NCBI GenBank assembly: GCA_963070105.1
Contig: OY718803.1
Span: forward strand, 10,940,327-11,004,326
Length of the DNA stretch: 64,000 nucleotides
Direction: 5' to 3'
Origin: Litomosoides sigmodontis
Taxonomy: Eukaryota > Nematoda > Chromadorea > Rhabditida > Onchocercidae
This document shows, piece by piece, positions 10,801 to 26,100 of the stretch (its first letter is position 1; the number at the start of each line of letters is the position of its first letter). The notes beneath the pieces are model-generated. The model was not told the origin of the DNA and ran no database searches. It saw only the letters and a list, made by a program, of their open reading frames with translations. The translations under genes and the position numbers were made by a program.

Positions 10801-13800
10801 TTGCTCTTTTGTTTTGTATAAAATGTAATTAAAATTTTGATGAGTCCGGTCTTCAAAGCTGTTAGATCACTGTGCTTAGTTTACCTTTTCATAATTGTGA
10901 AAACGCATAATTTTGTATGCAAACCCGTATCAATCCTCCACTTACGCTGTGTATCGCTGTTCCCGATAGCAGCTCGAACTTTTGTTTATCACTGTTACAA
11001 ATTCTTTCCCAGTACTGCCATGATACTTTTAACTTGCTATACTACCGGTTGTATCAGTGACGAACACGTGCAATACTTCTTGAGGAATTTTGTTCCTAAA
11101 TAATTTGCGCGAAGTTTTAGTAATCTTAGGGGTTAAAAGAAAAGTGTTTATGATTTCAGGTGAATGCGATGTACAGCAAATGAGTGTTGTAGTTGATGAA
11201 TTGAGGAGACGAATTGAAGCTTTCTCGGCGAGAGTGAGATTTCTCTTTCCTTTTTCTAACATTAGTAGAAATATCATTTCTAGAAATTCACATTTATGTC
11301 ATTATAAATGAGTGAAGTTACTTATAGGTCGAAGCACGGCGAGATTTGCTGAATAAGTCAGTTCTGTTCCACACACATTACAGTGAAATCATGGAATGGT
11401 ATGGACGAATGGAGGTAAAGAGCGGCCAATATGATTTTGTTTCAACAAATGTTCAAGAGGGCGAACGTCGCAAAGAAGAGTGGATGATTGAAAGTGATGC
11501 CACGGCGCAGGTTTTTATTTGTACCAAATACTAAATTCATGTTTCTTATCTTCAGTAGAATCGAAATCTCGAACTTTTTCTGTATATTTGGTTTGATGTC
11601 AATTTAGGCATATGCGACTACGATGGGTGAAGGAAATCAGCTGTTGAGAGCTTTGGAGCAACAAGCTAAAATAATGAACATCGATAATCGTGAAACCGTT
11701 GGCGTCGTCGAGCGTTTAATCAGTGATATCGGTCAGTGGTTAGCTTGTAACTAATTTCAAGTCACCGATGATTCTGTTTAATTTAAAACTATTTAGTTAA
11801 ACTGAAAATAGTTTTTCTTGTGTTCGAAACTGCTAATTTGTAGAGCAGCGACATGCAAAACTAGCTGATCGTTGGCCATATCAAAGAAGATCTCTTCAGC
11901 TTGGTGTAAAATTTGCAGTTTTTATCAAGGATTGCAAACAGATTATCCAACAGCTTAAGGTATGAACAAATTTACACACAGTGACTAGGACTATGTTGGA
12001 TTTTCATTTAGTATTATATCTGCTCTACTATTGCTACACATATTTCTCGATCGCTTTAGCCTCAGAACTCTTTAAAAAGTGAGACAAATATGTTGAACAT
12101 ATTCTAATGAATGATGAATTCTTTTACCAAGCTTAGATCGGATAAGGGCAGTGAAGTATCAGAATTTAAAATAAATTTGTTTGTGTGGTGCGATAAATTT
12201 GGACCTCTTTCACCTTAATATTTACAGAATTGGCGAGAGGACATGGTAGCTCTGGTGAAATCTAATAATTTCACTGAGCGTGCCGAACATATCCTACCAT
12301 ATCAAGATGATAATACTACCCAAGTCAAAAATGCCGTCACTGGAGTTAAAAATAATGCTGCTGAGCTGTTACAGGTGATCTTTTACAATCATAAAGTATT
12401 TTTTACGTAAAAAGAAACAGATCTATATTGGAAAGATTAATAAACTGATCACTCGGTTCAGTTTTGTTCTCGGATTTATAGGATTTGATATTTTTAAGCA
12501 TACTTCTGAAGACCTCAGCTGCAATTTATTTTTGTTCCTTTTTTTGCTCTGACATTTTCCAGTTTTAATATTATATTTATTTAATTTGATGTAGTTATGC
12601 GACTTTGCACTGTTTTAACATTAAAAGTATATTCACCAATAACCTTTGAAATACACGGTACTCTGTTTTGCATTAGCCGACAATTTTTCAAATTTGAAAT
12701 TTTAACAGTAAACCTCTGAAGAAAAAACTATTCCCAGTTTCCCTTCTCCAGTAACAATATCCGTACCATAACAGCGATACTGCAAAAAAATTAGTTCTTA
12801 TAGTTCGTATAAAAAGTTATATAAATTAGTTCTTATACAAGTGATGTTCATTTTATTATGCTATTGCATATTGAATTATCCATTTTATTCAGACGTTAAA
12901 TTTCTAAATTTTTGCCACCTTCTTGTCACATAACTTTATTATTTGTTATTACAAATGGCAAAAAGCAAAATAGAGAAATTATCGAGAATAATGAGTAGTA
13001 GAGCTAAATTAAATTTTTCCGTGCAGTATGAAATAGGCATCTTTTTTAAGTTCCTTACAGTTTGCTGCATAGCTCACTTTTTATTCCATGTTGTCATTTT
13101 CTTTTTTGTTTCATACAGGATTTTTCTAATAAACATTGTAAAGATTTTCCAGTTTTTTCTAATATTCAACACCGTTTTTACAGGGACTAGTAGGAACATT
13201 GAGAGTGGAAAGACTATTAGAGCTATGGATTCTTGTTATCATTGCTTTATATTAGAATTAATTGAAGGAGTAATCGTGGAAATGATGATTACTTTGCTTA
13301 TATGCTGATTAAAATCTTTGTAGACTATCCTTTAAAAGCATGAATTTATTATTTTAATGAATCTTATTTGAAGGCTCTTCGAGACAACGAATCTACGCTT
13401 GTTAATGCGGATGGTATGTTGGCCACCGACATGATCATTACTAACTTACAACAACTGACTGACTGTCAGCGTGAAGTAATGCAGGTTGGTTATCTGCTAA
13501 TGAGATACTTTATTAGTGGTTTGAAAGATGCCACTATAGCCGTCAAGAAAATTGTTTGTTAAATTTTTTCTTTCTAGATAAAGTGTTTGGTAAAGCTGAC
13601 GAAATTTTAAGGATCTTGTCAAATTCGAAATATTGTCAGTAAATCAAATATTATTTAAAAATTAGTAGTAGATTATTTTATATCATTAGCGTTTTTATTG
13701 CTGTTCTTGTTTTGTAAGGTTTTTTAGTATAATGATTGTAGTCCACCAGCTAAGCTAATAAAATTTTGCGTGGTAGTAGACGGTTCGGATGTTTCACTTT

Positions 13801-16800
13801 CTTATTTTAGGTTCGAATTTGTAGTCCCTTTACTTGCATATGCTTATTAACTACAATAAACATGAGGATAGATTTTGACATATAGAAATGTGGTTTGGCT
13901 GATTTTATTTTTGATTTATCTCAGGTAGCACAAGAAACGCATCATAGAATTGAGCAATGCATACAATTCAATCGTGCACGCGCAATGGCAGCAGTTGCAA
14001 TACAAAAAATGCAGTACGAAGAAACAAAATTGCTTCATATGAATACAATTCCGACTTCATTGGAAGAAGCCGTAGCTGCTCAAGCTGCTCACAAACAATT
14101 TCAGCACAGCATTGAGGTAGTTATTGCATATAACTGAAGCCGATTTCTTTAATTTTTGCAGCTCTAGTACTTTTTTTCAACAACAGAGGCCTTTTTTATT
14201 TTCGTATCGGTTTTATAAAACTCTGCTAAGAGATCAAGATTTGTTGGATTTTTTTAGAACCTAAAAGATGTAAATTTTAGAGCATCAGCCGTACAACAAG
14301 TGCATTTTTAAACAAAACTGACCACTTGATTAGCAGCGGTGCTGTTGATGTCCGCTCTGTGGATGATTTAAATGAAGAGGTATTAAATCGATGGAGACGA
14401 CTACTTGGTATTACAGAAGAAAGAAATAAATTGATTAAGGCTGGTGTTGTGTGCTACAAAACTTTACATCAGGGAGTAAGTTTTCTGTGATGTTTTGTTT
14501 CGTAAAAGTTTTTCTAAACTTTTTTTTTAATTCATACGTGCAAAGCAATGACTTTCCTAACCGCTATTAATAGAATAATTAATGGGATACTGTTAATTAT
14601 AGGAGGAGGGGAATCTGCTGGATTCTAATACCTGCCCAAGTAAAATTATGAATGACGTATACAATAAAAGAGCTTTTTTATTAAATGACGTTTGTATGCG
14701 TACTTGTTGATATGTTGAAAGTAATGGTTTTTTCCGTGTTTTAGCTAGGAGAAAAAAATGGAACATAAGTAACTTTGCTCGATTAATGATTGCATTTTGG
14801 TAAAATCAGTAGATTTATAGTCGAAATTTTGACGATTGTCATAAGAAATTTCAGTGAACATTAATTGACTTTACGTAGTTTGTTATCAATATTACACCTC
14901 AGTGTTATTGCCAGCTATGCAGTCGAGTGGGAGAAAATTAGTAAGCGGAACTTCTCGAATGCTGCAGCTATTTCAATTTTGTTTGAGGGAAAAACAGCTG
15001 GACAATCAAGTATTTGTCACATAGCAACAGATAGACACTCTGCGTGATAGTACAAGAGTTCATAGAGAGTAATCAGTTTCTCCAGATAATCTTTACAGGT
15101 GATGCCAATTTTGGACCAACTCGAGAAGGAATATAGTATGAGTTCGAAAGATTGGTGTCAAATTACAGACGGGGAGGATGCTAAGGATCGAGCGCGTCAT
15201 ATCTCAAGTTTATTATCGAAACATATGGAATACAAAGAAAGGTTTTTGAAGGTTTGCTCATATTTTACTTTGGTTCAGTCAGGGTAATCTGATGGTGACA
15301 TTTATTACTGTGTTCCGTAATCACATGAAATTATAGGGTTGTTCGTACGGACAGAAAACATCAGAGATGTTTTTGAAATATATTCGACGTTGTGAAGCAT
15401 CAGGAGAACATATAAGGCTGCATGAAACACGCCTTCTAGCTCTTAAAGAGAATTTACGAAAGCGACAAACGAAAATTTTGGATTTGTGGATGCGGAAAAA
15501 GGAGCAGCTTGATCGATGTCATGAAGCATGCCTCCTTGAGGCCACAGCAATTGAGGTGCTATCGAATTTATCAAGTCAATGTACAGCAATTATTTTAAAG
15601 TTAATGAATTTGGAACTAAACTAGTGTTGCGTGCAGTAAAAACTAATTTCTTTGTAGAATACCGAATGGATAGATGTTGAAGGTGAAGCATTCCTACAGC
15701 AAGTTATGGAAAGACGGATAAATTTGAAAGATCGAGAAGCCCTAGAAACGTACATGGATGAATACATGGCATTCAAGGCTGAAGCAAAGGTTTCTATTTT
15801 TCGTTTAAACTGAACAAAGGACATTATTGCTATATTAATTATCCAGTAAACAAAGTGAAATAATGAGGAAATGAACTGATGTAAACGAAAAACGGTGTCA
15901 ATTGCCGTAAACAATGCATTGGCGTTAGACTAACAAAAGGAAGTTGTGGTTCTGAAACTGATAAAATGATGTTGCTTAAATTGGTATTCGAAACTTTTTA
16001 TTGGCAATGGACTTGTAGAACTGAATAATAAGATTTATTCGGGGTTTAACGTTTTTTTCAGCAAAAGAGGTTAAAAGTTCGAATGATGCTTGAATTGGCT
16101 GAAAAATTCGTGTTGACGCGGGATCATCACTGTAATGCTATCGAACGAAGAATACTTGATGTGCGATCGTACTATGAATATTTTTCTATGCGCCTTGCTA
16201 ACTATGAAGATTTTCTTTCTGCAGCTCTGGGGCAAAAATTGGATGTAAATAAAACGGTTTGTTAATTGAAATATGCATACATTTTTAAATTTATCTTATT
16301 TTTATGATTGGAACATATCAACTAAATCATGATTGCAGATAGATGAATTTTCTTTGGATAGAAAAAGTGATTCCAATATTGAAGCGAAAATTGAGGTTGA
16401 ACTATTAGCTAATGAAGAAAAACGTAAAATGAGGTAAGGTGGAAGTTTTGCTTAGTTGAATAAGAGCTGCATGTGCAATTTGTTATCATTTGTGTATTCA
16501 TGTATATTTTATGACTAATTTTGACGTCTTTTTTTATATAAATTCGATATGGGTTTTTTAATTTTTGATTTTTCTTTTAGAGAACCAATGATGGAGTTAA
16601 TCAAATCCGAAATAGATTATATAGAGGATTTGCATAAATGTATTAAGTATTACCTAAGTGCCTATCGTTCGGCAAAAGGCTCTTTACCAGTGACGATTCG
16701 AGATAAAGAGAAAGAAATCTTCAGCAATATTGAACAACTTTATAAATTTCATAACGAGTAAGTTGATGTTTCTGACATTGTAATAACTAAAAATTTCTCT

Positions 16801-19800
16801 GTGAAAGTGAGAGGACAAAAAGTGAGAGTTCTAGTTAATTGACTTATCTGGCTCCCAGTGCAATCGTAGGTTCAATGACTTTTACTAATTGAACTTACGA
16901 TTGCCACGTTTAATTCTACCTCTTTTATGAAACCTCTCGCCAGATGATTGTTTTGTACAAAACCATGCCAGAAGTGTAACGTTGAGGTAGGAAATAGTAT
17001 TTCTTACGAGCTTTCCAGAATTGATATTTTTAGAGTATTCTTGCCGGAATTAATCAAACACGAAAATGATCCAGAAGATGTTGGGTATTGCTTCATATTT
17101 TCCGTTGAAACGTTAAATACTTTATATACGGAATATTGTGTTAACAAAGAACAAAATAATTATATTATTGCACTGCCAGAAGCTATGCAATTCTTTTCGG
17201 TTAGTGTAATGTTTAGTGCTTCAGGAAGTGTTACATTTTATTTCATCTCTTTCATCTTTCATGGTTTTGGGTGTACTACTGAGATGGCTAGATGAGTCAC
17301 TGATTAATGAGGAAGGGTAATTATGTCAAAAACGGATTTAATATGCCATTATTTTATCGAAATCCATTTGCCATCAAATTTCGTGGTCCTAATTTGTAGC
17401 GGCGAAAATGAAGTTTATCTTCCATTTCAAACAGCTTTCTTTGCCCAAAATTTTGCTGAAAATTCGGTCTTATTTCTTCCAGAAAATTCGTGAAAGAAAC
17501 GGTTTGGAACACAGCCAGGATTTGTCGTCCTTAGTAATCAAGCCTGTCCAACGAATTACACGATATCGTTTAATGCTCGAGCAGCTGCTCAAAAACTGCA
17601 AGAATAATGTCGATGAAATCAGAGCACGTTTCCTCTCCTTTTGACATTTTGTTTTTGAATTTAGGAGGATGTTTTTAGAATACTGCAAAGCAAACTGTTT
17701 CTAGTAGTTCATCGGTGAGCGGGAAAAAAATCTGATCATGTCATTTTGAAAGGACCCTGAGACTGCGTTGCATAGCACATTTAAACTTAAAATCACAACT
17801 TCCACTTCATACTTATAATCGCTAGACATTCTTGTAGTGATTTGTCTTGTAAATGCTATAATTTTCACGATCAGATATGATTTCAATATACAATGAGCTA
17901 CTGATAATATTAAATCTCTTTTCTACAGTATTTTGGTTTAAGCGTATATCTCGTTTACAAATGTTGCAGGAAGCTTACGACATTGTTGTGAGCGTCCCGC
18001 GACGGGCCAATGATCTTATGCATCTCGGCAATTTCGAAAATTATAAAGTAAATTTTTTTTGTTTTGAACTGTCGTTTACATTATTTTTGTCATTTACCCT
18101 GTTTGCTCCTGACGTTAATGAGATTGCATCTAAACATAAAGATATCTAGTTCAGTTAAAAAAAAGAATTTTGCTGTCTTTTTTATGAGGAATAACTATGT
18201 TTCTGTTCTTCGAAACGTCTACTTTTGTCTTGCTGAGACTACAATCTTTTATAAAAGTTGCAAAAGTTATGTGTGTTATGTGATGTATTGACAATATCTC
18301 GCTTTCACTCAATTTAATAAATAATGTTTTTTCCAGAAACTCGGTGTTCTTGGTGATTTTGTTATGCAAGAATCATTTCTTGTTTGGGATCCGAAAGCGT
18401 ATTTTAAGAAAGGACGAGAAAGGCAGGTCTTCCTGTTTGAATTATGTGTTGTGTTCACAAAGAAAACTGAATTATCAAGTCGAGCAATCAAATATACCTA
18501 CAAAACTCATCTAATGGCAAGCATTTTCCTATTTCAAAAACAGATCGGATGCCTAATGTCGGAAATGCAGAGAAAGGAAGTAGAATGGGAAAAGTGCAGG
18601 AATGACTGTTAACTATTTTCAAGTGCATTGAAATTTTGTAATTCCAGTGTACTTTTAATCTCATTCCCTTTGGGACACTGGAAATGGTTTGGATGGACTT
18701 ATCCGTTTGGATGGATGGACTTATGCTGTATTGATTAATGTTTGCTTATAATAACGATTGCACTTAAAATTTTTGGATAATGAGTAATCATTGCTGCTAA
18801 CTGTTATTTATGAAATATGATCGTTTGTTTTGAAAATGCTTAACTAAAACATCCTGTGAGAGATTTCAGTTGGCCGAGATCAATGTTTGTGAGCACGTGG
18901 AAGGCGATTCGAGTAAATTTGCCTTACGCCAAGGAAATGAGCCAAATACAGAAATGCGCACGGAGCTGAAAGCAGCCAATGAGCAATGCAAAGTGCATTG
19001 GGTGAAGAAGATTCGAGAATTGATGCAGGGATTGATGACTGCTAATTTCGGTATTGACGTTGCAATCACCCTAGCAGGAGTTTTTTTCAATTCTTTGAAT
19101 TAGAATTAGGGAATTCCCGTGATCAAGGTGAAAAGATTTCGATCTTTGGTCTTGGTACTGTTTCAGATATGAGACAAGTGCCTGCTCGAAATTCAGGTGT
19201 TACAACCACCACTTTAGTATCAGATCGGACGTCGAAAGACAGTGATAGCTTGCCGACGAGTAATGAAGATAGAAATTCATTGCGTAGTTGCGCTTCCTCG
19301 AGCAGCAATCACAATTTGGAGGTATGATTCTTCTATATATAGCTTTTTCCTCAAATTTTTAAGCGTATTATTACTGAGCAGTGGTTTCATTACACCTGTT
19401 ACACACGAACATTACCTTTAGCTTGAGTAGCGGCTTGGTAAACTATGCAGGTGTAAAGAAAAAAGAAATTTGCAAGCTGATGAGCTTTGTTCAACCTGCT
19501 AATGCGAATTTGCAGATTCTCGTGGATTGTTATTGATTTTTCTATTTTTTTGCAAAGCTGACATTTTTTGCTTCATTTCAGGATTTAATGCTTTCACCTA
19601 TACATTAGATGTCAAAAATGTTTTATAATTTTTGGAATAACCTTTTAATACTTTTTTAATACTTTGACGCGCAAATGAATTGGACGGTAGCTTTTTTCGT
19701 CATTATTTCACCAAAATATTTCATTTGACGATAGACAAGGAATTCTCCATTCAGTAGTCCAAATTCTTTCACTATTATTTATACCAGGAATTCTTTCGTT

Positions 19801-20165
19801 ACTGTTTATACCATTGTCCCTTTTCCTATTTTTTCAGTTTTTCTGTCTAATAGATGATGTCAGTGAGGAAAAGATAAGTAATTGATTTCATGATGTATTA
19901 TCATCAAAGAGAAAAGCATGAAGAGCGAGATGAATAGATTGATCGGTGATTGAGAACTCAGTTGCGATTAGAAGAAATTTGGGGTAGGTAGCAAAAAGAT
20001 TAAGGGCTGCGAAGTAATGCTCGAGAACTTGGGATTCTAGATATAACTGTTGCTTTATGTTTGTTCATAGTTTGCAATGTATAGCAATTTTTGGGAAATG
20101 ATTCCATGGTGGGGTGAGACAATTGTTTAGTTAGATTCTCATCAGTCATTAACAATAAATGTTGC

Positions 20166-20197
<32 letters not shown>

Positions 20198-23100
20198 TAC
20201 ATATGCCTTCTGACATATATTATATAGGATTGTGCACTGTTTTAATCACACAAAGCTTTACTTTTTTAATTAGTACCGAAATTAGAGTTGGAAGTGAAAG
20301 ATATAAAAGGAAGATGAAATAAGAATTTCTTTAATGAAGTACTATGGTAAGCCCCATGGGGTTGGTTATCTTAGAGCAGATGTTTAAGTGTGGGAAGTGA
20401 AAAATGGGAGAGTTCTTCGAAGGCCTCAGATATATGCTTGCCCACTTGCACAGTTAAAGGGTGGGTGAGATGCACATCGGTTATTTAGTAGAACCCGAAG
20501 GGTTTATCATTTATTAATAAATTAAAAAGTGGAAAATAGTAATTATTTAGCAGTAAATCTTTCACTGTGGTAATGATAGGCGGGAAATCGGAAAGGAAAG
20601 AAAGGATCGTAAATGAAGAAAAATATGCCAATTATTTTAAACTTATTTGTTTACTATTACACGCTTCGCTAACGTTGTGCATTCTCTTTCACTTATATAA
20701 TTAGTTATCCATCCATCAGGTTATTATTTGGCTGGTTCATTCGTTTGGTTTACTTTTTTATTTTCATATATAAATAGTTAAACAATGAAGAAATGAAAGG
20801 TGACAGTGGTATTTTGTTTGTTGAAGTCTTAATTTATTCGTCCACTACTTTATTTCCATTGTTTTTGTTCTGATGTTACTTTTGTACTATATAAAGCTTG
20901 TTGAACGTGTAGACATCTGTAGATGCTTAGGGAGAGCCTTAATGAAAATTGATGATGGAAAAAAGCATGAAATTAACTAGATGACATTCGATAGTTATAT
21001 TGACATAATGAAGGGGAAAGAGAAGAGAAGTAATGTATATGGAAGTTAAAAGAATAGTGCTGTTTTCCTTCAGGGAAGGAAAACATTTATTTTGTGGACA
21101 AAAAATATTTGACTGGAGAGATGGGCATTACCCAAAAAGGAAAGAAGATGGGGCAATATTGGAGTATACATGTATGTACCAGCACTTCCGTAAAGGCTCA
21201 TTTGGTTGAAACGCAGTTTGATGGAGCTATAGCTTAGCAGGGTTAGACTCATACTGAGCATGGCGGTTGGATTAAGCATCAATAGAGATAAGTTTTGTTG
21301 GTCAATTGTTTGAAGCTTGTCGCGCCAGCACTGGTTATGAATTATTCATCCGATGTGTTTTAACCAGTAAGGATTTTGAAGTTTTTATCCCAACAATTCC
21401 ATCTGTACATATATTTCTTCTTTTACATTTGGAATTCTATTTCTCTGTATCAGTGGAGAAGACATGAATTCGTAGCTTTATAAGGATGCATTTGTCTAGG
21501 CTTATTTGATCATTATTGGAATGAAGCAACAATGATTATGGAAGGAATGTAAATAACACATGAAAATGAAGTTGAGGCATGATATTGATTATTGCTTTAA
21601 TATGACTGTATTGGAGTATATTTTCATTATTATTACTACTGATATATAGATTTGTTTTACTATACTAATAAGACCTGATATTATTGTTGCTGTTGCTTCT
21701 AAACCCTAAACGATTATCGCACATCATTTGATGTCAGTTATACAAGATAATTTACTGCCTAATAAGCATCGTTTCTCACTAAGGCATATCAGGATACGAA
21801 AGTTCCCAGCGCCATTACGGTTATTCTCCTCCCTGTTGCCGCATTTCTGTCGTAAGCGATCTTCAAGACATGATCGTAACCGTAACAGTCCACCGGTTTG
21901 TTTATTTCTTTCTCTGTTGTGGCTTCCTTTAAATTATTAGATTTTGCGGTGCAATAAATTGGTTAATATTTTCTTTTTGAAATTCGGAAGTTGAGTTTTG
22001 CTTGCAAAAGTTGAACTCGAAATCTGATGTTTTATTTCTATTCTTTTTTATTCGGGAAGTGGCATCCGTGCATTAACGCCGAAATTATTGATGTGTTTAA
22101 TTATATTGAAAGAAATACTAGCAGTGTGTTGTAGATATTTGAATATTTGAATGCTTCAGTGCAATAGCATGATTATATTATCAGTGTTTTCTCAAGATAT
22201 CGTTCAGTGGAGAGATGTGGTGAAACTGTTGTTTGAGAGAAGAAAAACAATAGGTATTTTCAAAGTTACTTTTTAGTATTAGAATCAAGAAAAATTCTTA
22301 GAAGTGAAGCAGTGGAATGAGAATAAAGTTCTGAAAATTAGGATTTCATTTAGCTTTATCGCTGTTGGTATTGACATTGGAAAGACGAAGAAAAAAATTG
22401 TACTTTAAAGGCATTATTTTTTTTAAAAAGAAGCAACGAAAGCAAAGAAGAGAATTTTGCGTTTATCTTCAATTCCTATTGTCTTTTATGACATGTAGTT
22501 GTTTCCATGTCTTTTGTACATCTCAAATTTATTACAAATTCCATCCTTCTATTAATTTATTAGAAATTTCATCCATTTTTACTTGATTTTATTCGCTATA
22601 ATTTATTTCTGTTTAATAATTCTGAAAATTTAGATTAATAAAAAGAAAGCAATAGATAAATAAGCTAACCGTACCGTTAAGAAATATATATTAATGACTG
22701 GAGGAAAAATTGCATTTTCAAAGATTAAAGAATTTTTTTTTGAAAATTAATCGCTTTATGATGATGTTGTATCGTGCCATTCTCATAGATACTGCAATAT
22801 TTCTAGTTTAAGTCATATTTAATGTATCTTCAATTGTTATATACCGTATAGGTATAGGTTCTTAATATACATTTTAATATTCTGTGCTAATTTCTCTTTC
22901 CTGCAGGTTGAAATTTTACGCATAGTAATGTGATTAGATTGGATGGTATTCGCTTTTTCATCCAATCACTTCTTACTTGCTATAATTTAAGTGTGATTTG
23001 TATCCAAAACAAACCCATATCCAAACAAACTTGAAAATTCTAATTTCATATTATTTCTAATGAGATAATGAATTGGATGCGAAGAGGAATATTTTTCGTA

Positions 23101-26100
23101 TTGCTGTGATAAAGGATCACTTTATTACTGATAACAGGTTGCCCTATTTGTGAATGATTTATTGTGAACAAGCGGAAGAATTAAATTAGCGACTAAACAG
23201 CTTTACGGAATTTCTACCAGAAGAACTAATAAATAAAGTAAAAAAGAGAGGAAAGCAACAAGAGATCGCAGAAAGGAAAAATCATACACTTGTTTTTTTC
23301 TTTAATGAGTTTGAAATGCATTTGCTTTCCTGAGGGATGAGTTGAGTTGGAATGAATTCAACAATGAATTTATCAGCTATGACTAAGTTTATATTTGAAA
23401 AAGGATATACTAGCATTTTGCCAAGCATTAGATGTTTATTAAAAGTGTAGAAGTGTGGAATGAGTGAGATGCATGCAGTACGATGGCTTTTAGATATGGA
23501 AATAAGGCATATTAGATGTCTGCAGCAGTAAGTTTTCACCGTCTATTGCCTACGTATTATGCAAATTTCAATAATATTTCGAAAATTCTTTTTTTTCTTT
23601 ACTGATGTTTACTTGTTTACTTGGAAATTTTTTATTCGACAATGTTTGTTTTATTTATGCACATTATATCACGGCGCATGATTATCACTAATCGCTGAAA
23701 TTACATTAAAATGTAGCATTAATTATAGATTATTTTATATAGACAGCCAAATCTTACCACTGTTAGCAAAATAGCATATTTTGAGTATTGATAATTATTC
23801 TGATCGTATTTCACAAGTATATGCTTGAGAGTTTATTTTTAGTGCAGAAACTACTCCTATGCTTAGATGGTCTTTATGAATGTTTAATATTTAATATTTT
23901 TCAAATATTACTTCATGCCGTGGATTATATCGATATTGAGGTTTAATCTGTTTACTGAATAAAGTATAGACTTAGCAGTGCCAGTTAATGAAAATTCTCG
24001 TGATATATACATGTGTAGATTTCGATCAGTATTTACGTTTTAAGCAATCATTATTTCGTCTCGAACATACCACGCAAACGAAGGAAGAGATTACTCTAGA
24101 AGTTTTACTTGTCAAATGAGCTATTATATATTGCGGAAGTTTTAGCTAGAGCTAGTTTTCATTAACTGAAGTCAATTGGGAATTTTGGAACTATATGCAA
24201 AATTTGGAAAGAAAAATGAGTGAGTGCAGCTAATTAAATGAAGTAATCGGAAAATTTTATTCCATCATGCAAAATTTCATTATAATGAGATTTCCAAAAA
24301 ACTAATTGAAAAAAAAAAGTTATTATGGTAAAATTAGTCGGTAATTTTTATTTAAACTGAATATTCGTGTGAAATTATGTGAAAATTTTATAAAATTTTT
24401 GAATTATTGTATTAGCGCTAGCTAGATCTATTGATAATTTAGTATTCCAGTATAATGAGATTTCTTTGTGCCAAATGCTGAATCGATAGTTTGTTAGCAC
24501 GTCGATTGGTATTGTCAAGGATGAACGTGTGGTAATGGTAATCCTTCACACAATGGAATCGTTTTAGAAATACTTCTAGCCTTGGGTATAGGACATTTAG
24601 CAGTTATTTTTTTAAAGATGGAATGAAATTTAAGTAGTGAAAGTAATGGAAATTGAATGGGCATTACCAGAAAAGGGGAAGGAACTGTATTTTACGATAA
24701 CCATCTTTTTGTAATTAATTTCTCAATGGTTTATTTTACGTCAGTATCTTATTTTTAATGTCATTCAATTATACAGTATACATATTTTATTCGTCCATGG
24801 ATTTCAGAAAATATAACTTTAACATGACAATTGATTGCTTGAATTTATGGGGAACAAAAAAAAAATCTTTCTGTCAAATTTCTATGTGTCCAACAAATCG
24901 ATATCATTTTACTGAGTCTGTTTTGGATCAATATATCTATGTATCCGTAATTCCTCATATTCTCAATTTATCTAATGTTCCTTTATCTGCAGAATGAGAT
25001 GAGTTATCGGTTGCATAAGTGATGTGTTTGTAGTTGATAGGAGGACTTTTTATATGCTGAAAATTTTATTCCCATTTTCAAAATTGACATAGTCATCCGA
25101 ATTGATGAATGGGAAGGAGTATTTTTTTTTTATGTGATACTAAGGATGAGTTGAGTGAAAACTTTCACATTTTCAAGTCATTCAATCAAGAGCAAATAGC
25201 AGCATGGAATCGTAGATGTCAATAAGTAAATGAAAAAGTGTAGCAATAAAAATAGTGATTAAGTAAAGCGAATCTAATCAAGTAGTCTGAAAATTATTTC
25301 TAAGACAACTCTCAACCCTAATGGGAGATTGATATAATTGTATTCAATACAAATGTCATATTCAGCGAAGGTAAGCAAGCATCAAGAGAATATTTCAAAT
25401 TGAAGTGAGGAGTGTTTGGCAAGGGCAGGATATAAAACGTGAATCCACATGTATGTACGTGTGCTATTTGTTAAGCATTGCTATTTATTATATTAACATG
25501 AGTTTATCATTGTATGTCCAACTGTAATTTCCCACCCTTAATGTTACGAATTGTAAATCTTTGATATCTCTTTACATTACACCTTCGGTTTCATCATCCG
25601 TTTGTTTTTCTACTGATTATTATTGCTACTAGCAACTAATGCTACTAATTACTTTTGTAGCAGCTTACTCTACTGATTATTACATGTGGTTTGTTTGAGA
25701 GCTCTCCTAAATCATTAGCTTTATTCTCTTTCAGTTGCGTGTATTACACCTTTTGCTCAACTTTTTCTCTTACTTTCGCTTCATTTCTCAGTATTTATAT
25801 CGCATTGACAGCTAACGCAATTTTATAAATGCGAAGTGTTGAGTATATTAGATTATTAGTGTGTTTCATTATTGTTCCAATTTAATTTCAACTCTGTCTT
25901 CATCAATAAATAACAAAGTGAGGTATCTTCTAATTTTGCGGAATTTTATCTGCGTAATTGTTATATGGAAGAAGTAAGAGGTGAAAAAAGTGAAAGGAAG
26001 GGAGAGAATTACATTTTGTATTTCTTATCAGTTTTCTACTCTATTTTCGAACAGGCCGCTGTTGCTAAGTTAACTTTTTATTGTACAAATTTAATTATAA

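Larger units (their letters stand above)
16581..19050 (+). other. unc-73: unc-73 module: DH1-PH1 (Rac-type GEF1) exons
   Basis: Exons 16581-16757, 17034-17199, 17483-17623, 17970-18047, 18337-18516 and 18870-19050. DH1 shows [30 protein letters not shown] and the conserved core [20 protein letters not shown] followed by [14 protein letters not shown]1 shows [33 protein letters not shown] and [13 protein letters not shown]. By homology this is the Rac/RhoG exchange unit. Two of its introns appear to be GC-AG (separate entries). Confidence 0.93.

Noticed and set aside
12943..13308. 121-codon frame inside the spectrin region
   Set aside because: Strongly hydrophobic, inconsistent with spectrin helices, and without flanking splice sites of the right phase. 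The exons on either side join without it.
17483..17644. Truncation of UNC-73 by a stop at 17642 in the DH1 exon
   Set aside because: The stop is reached only if the exon is read past 17623. The GC donor there restores a gap-free match to TRIO, so this is not a nonsense mutation.
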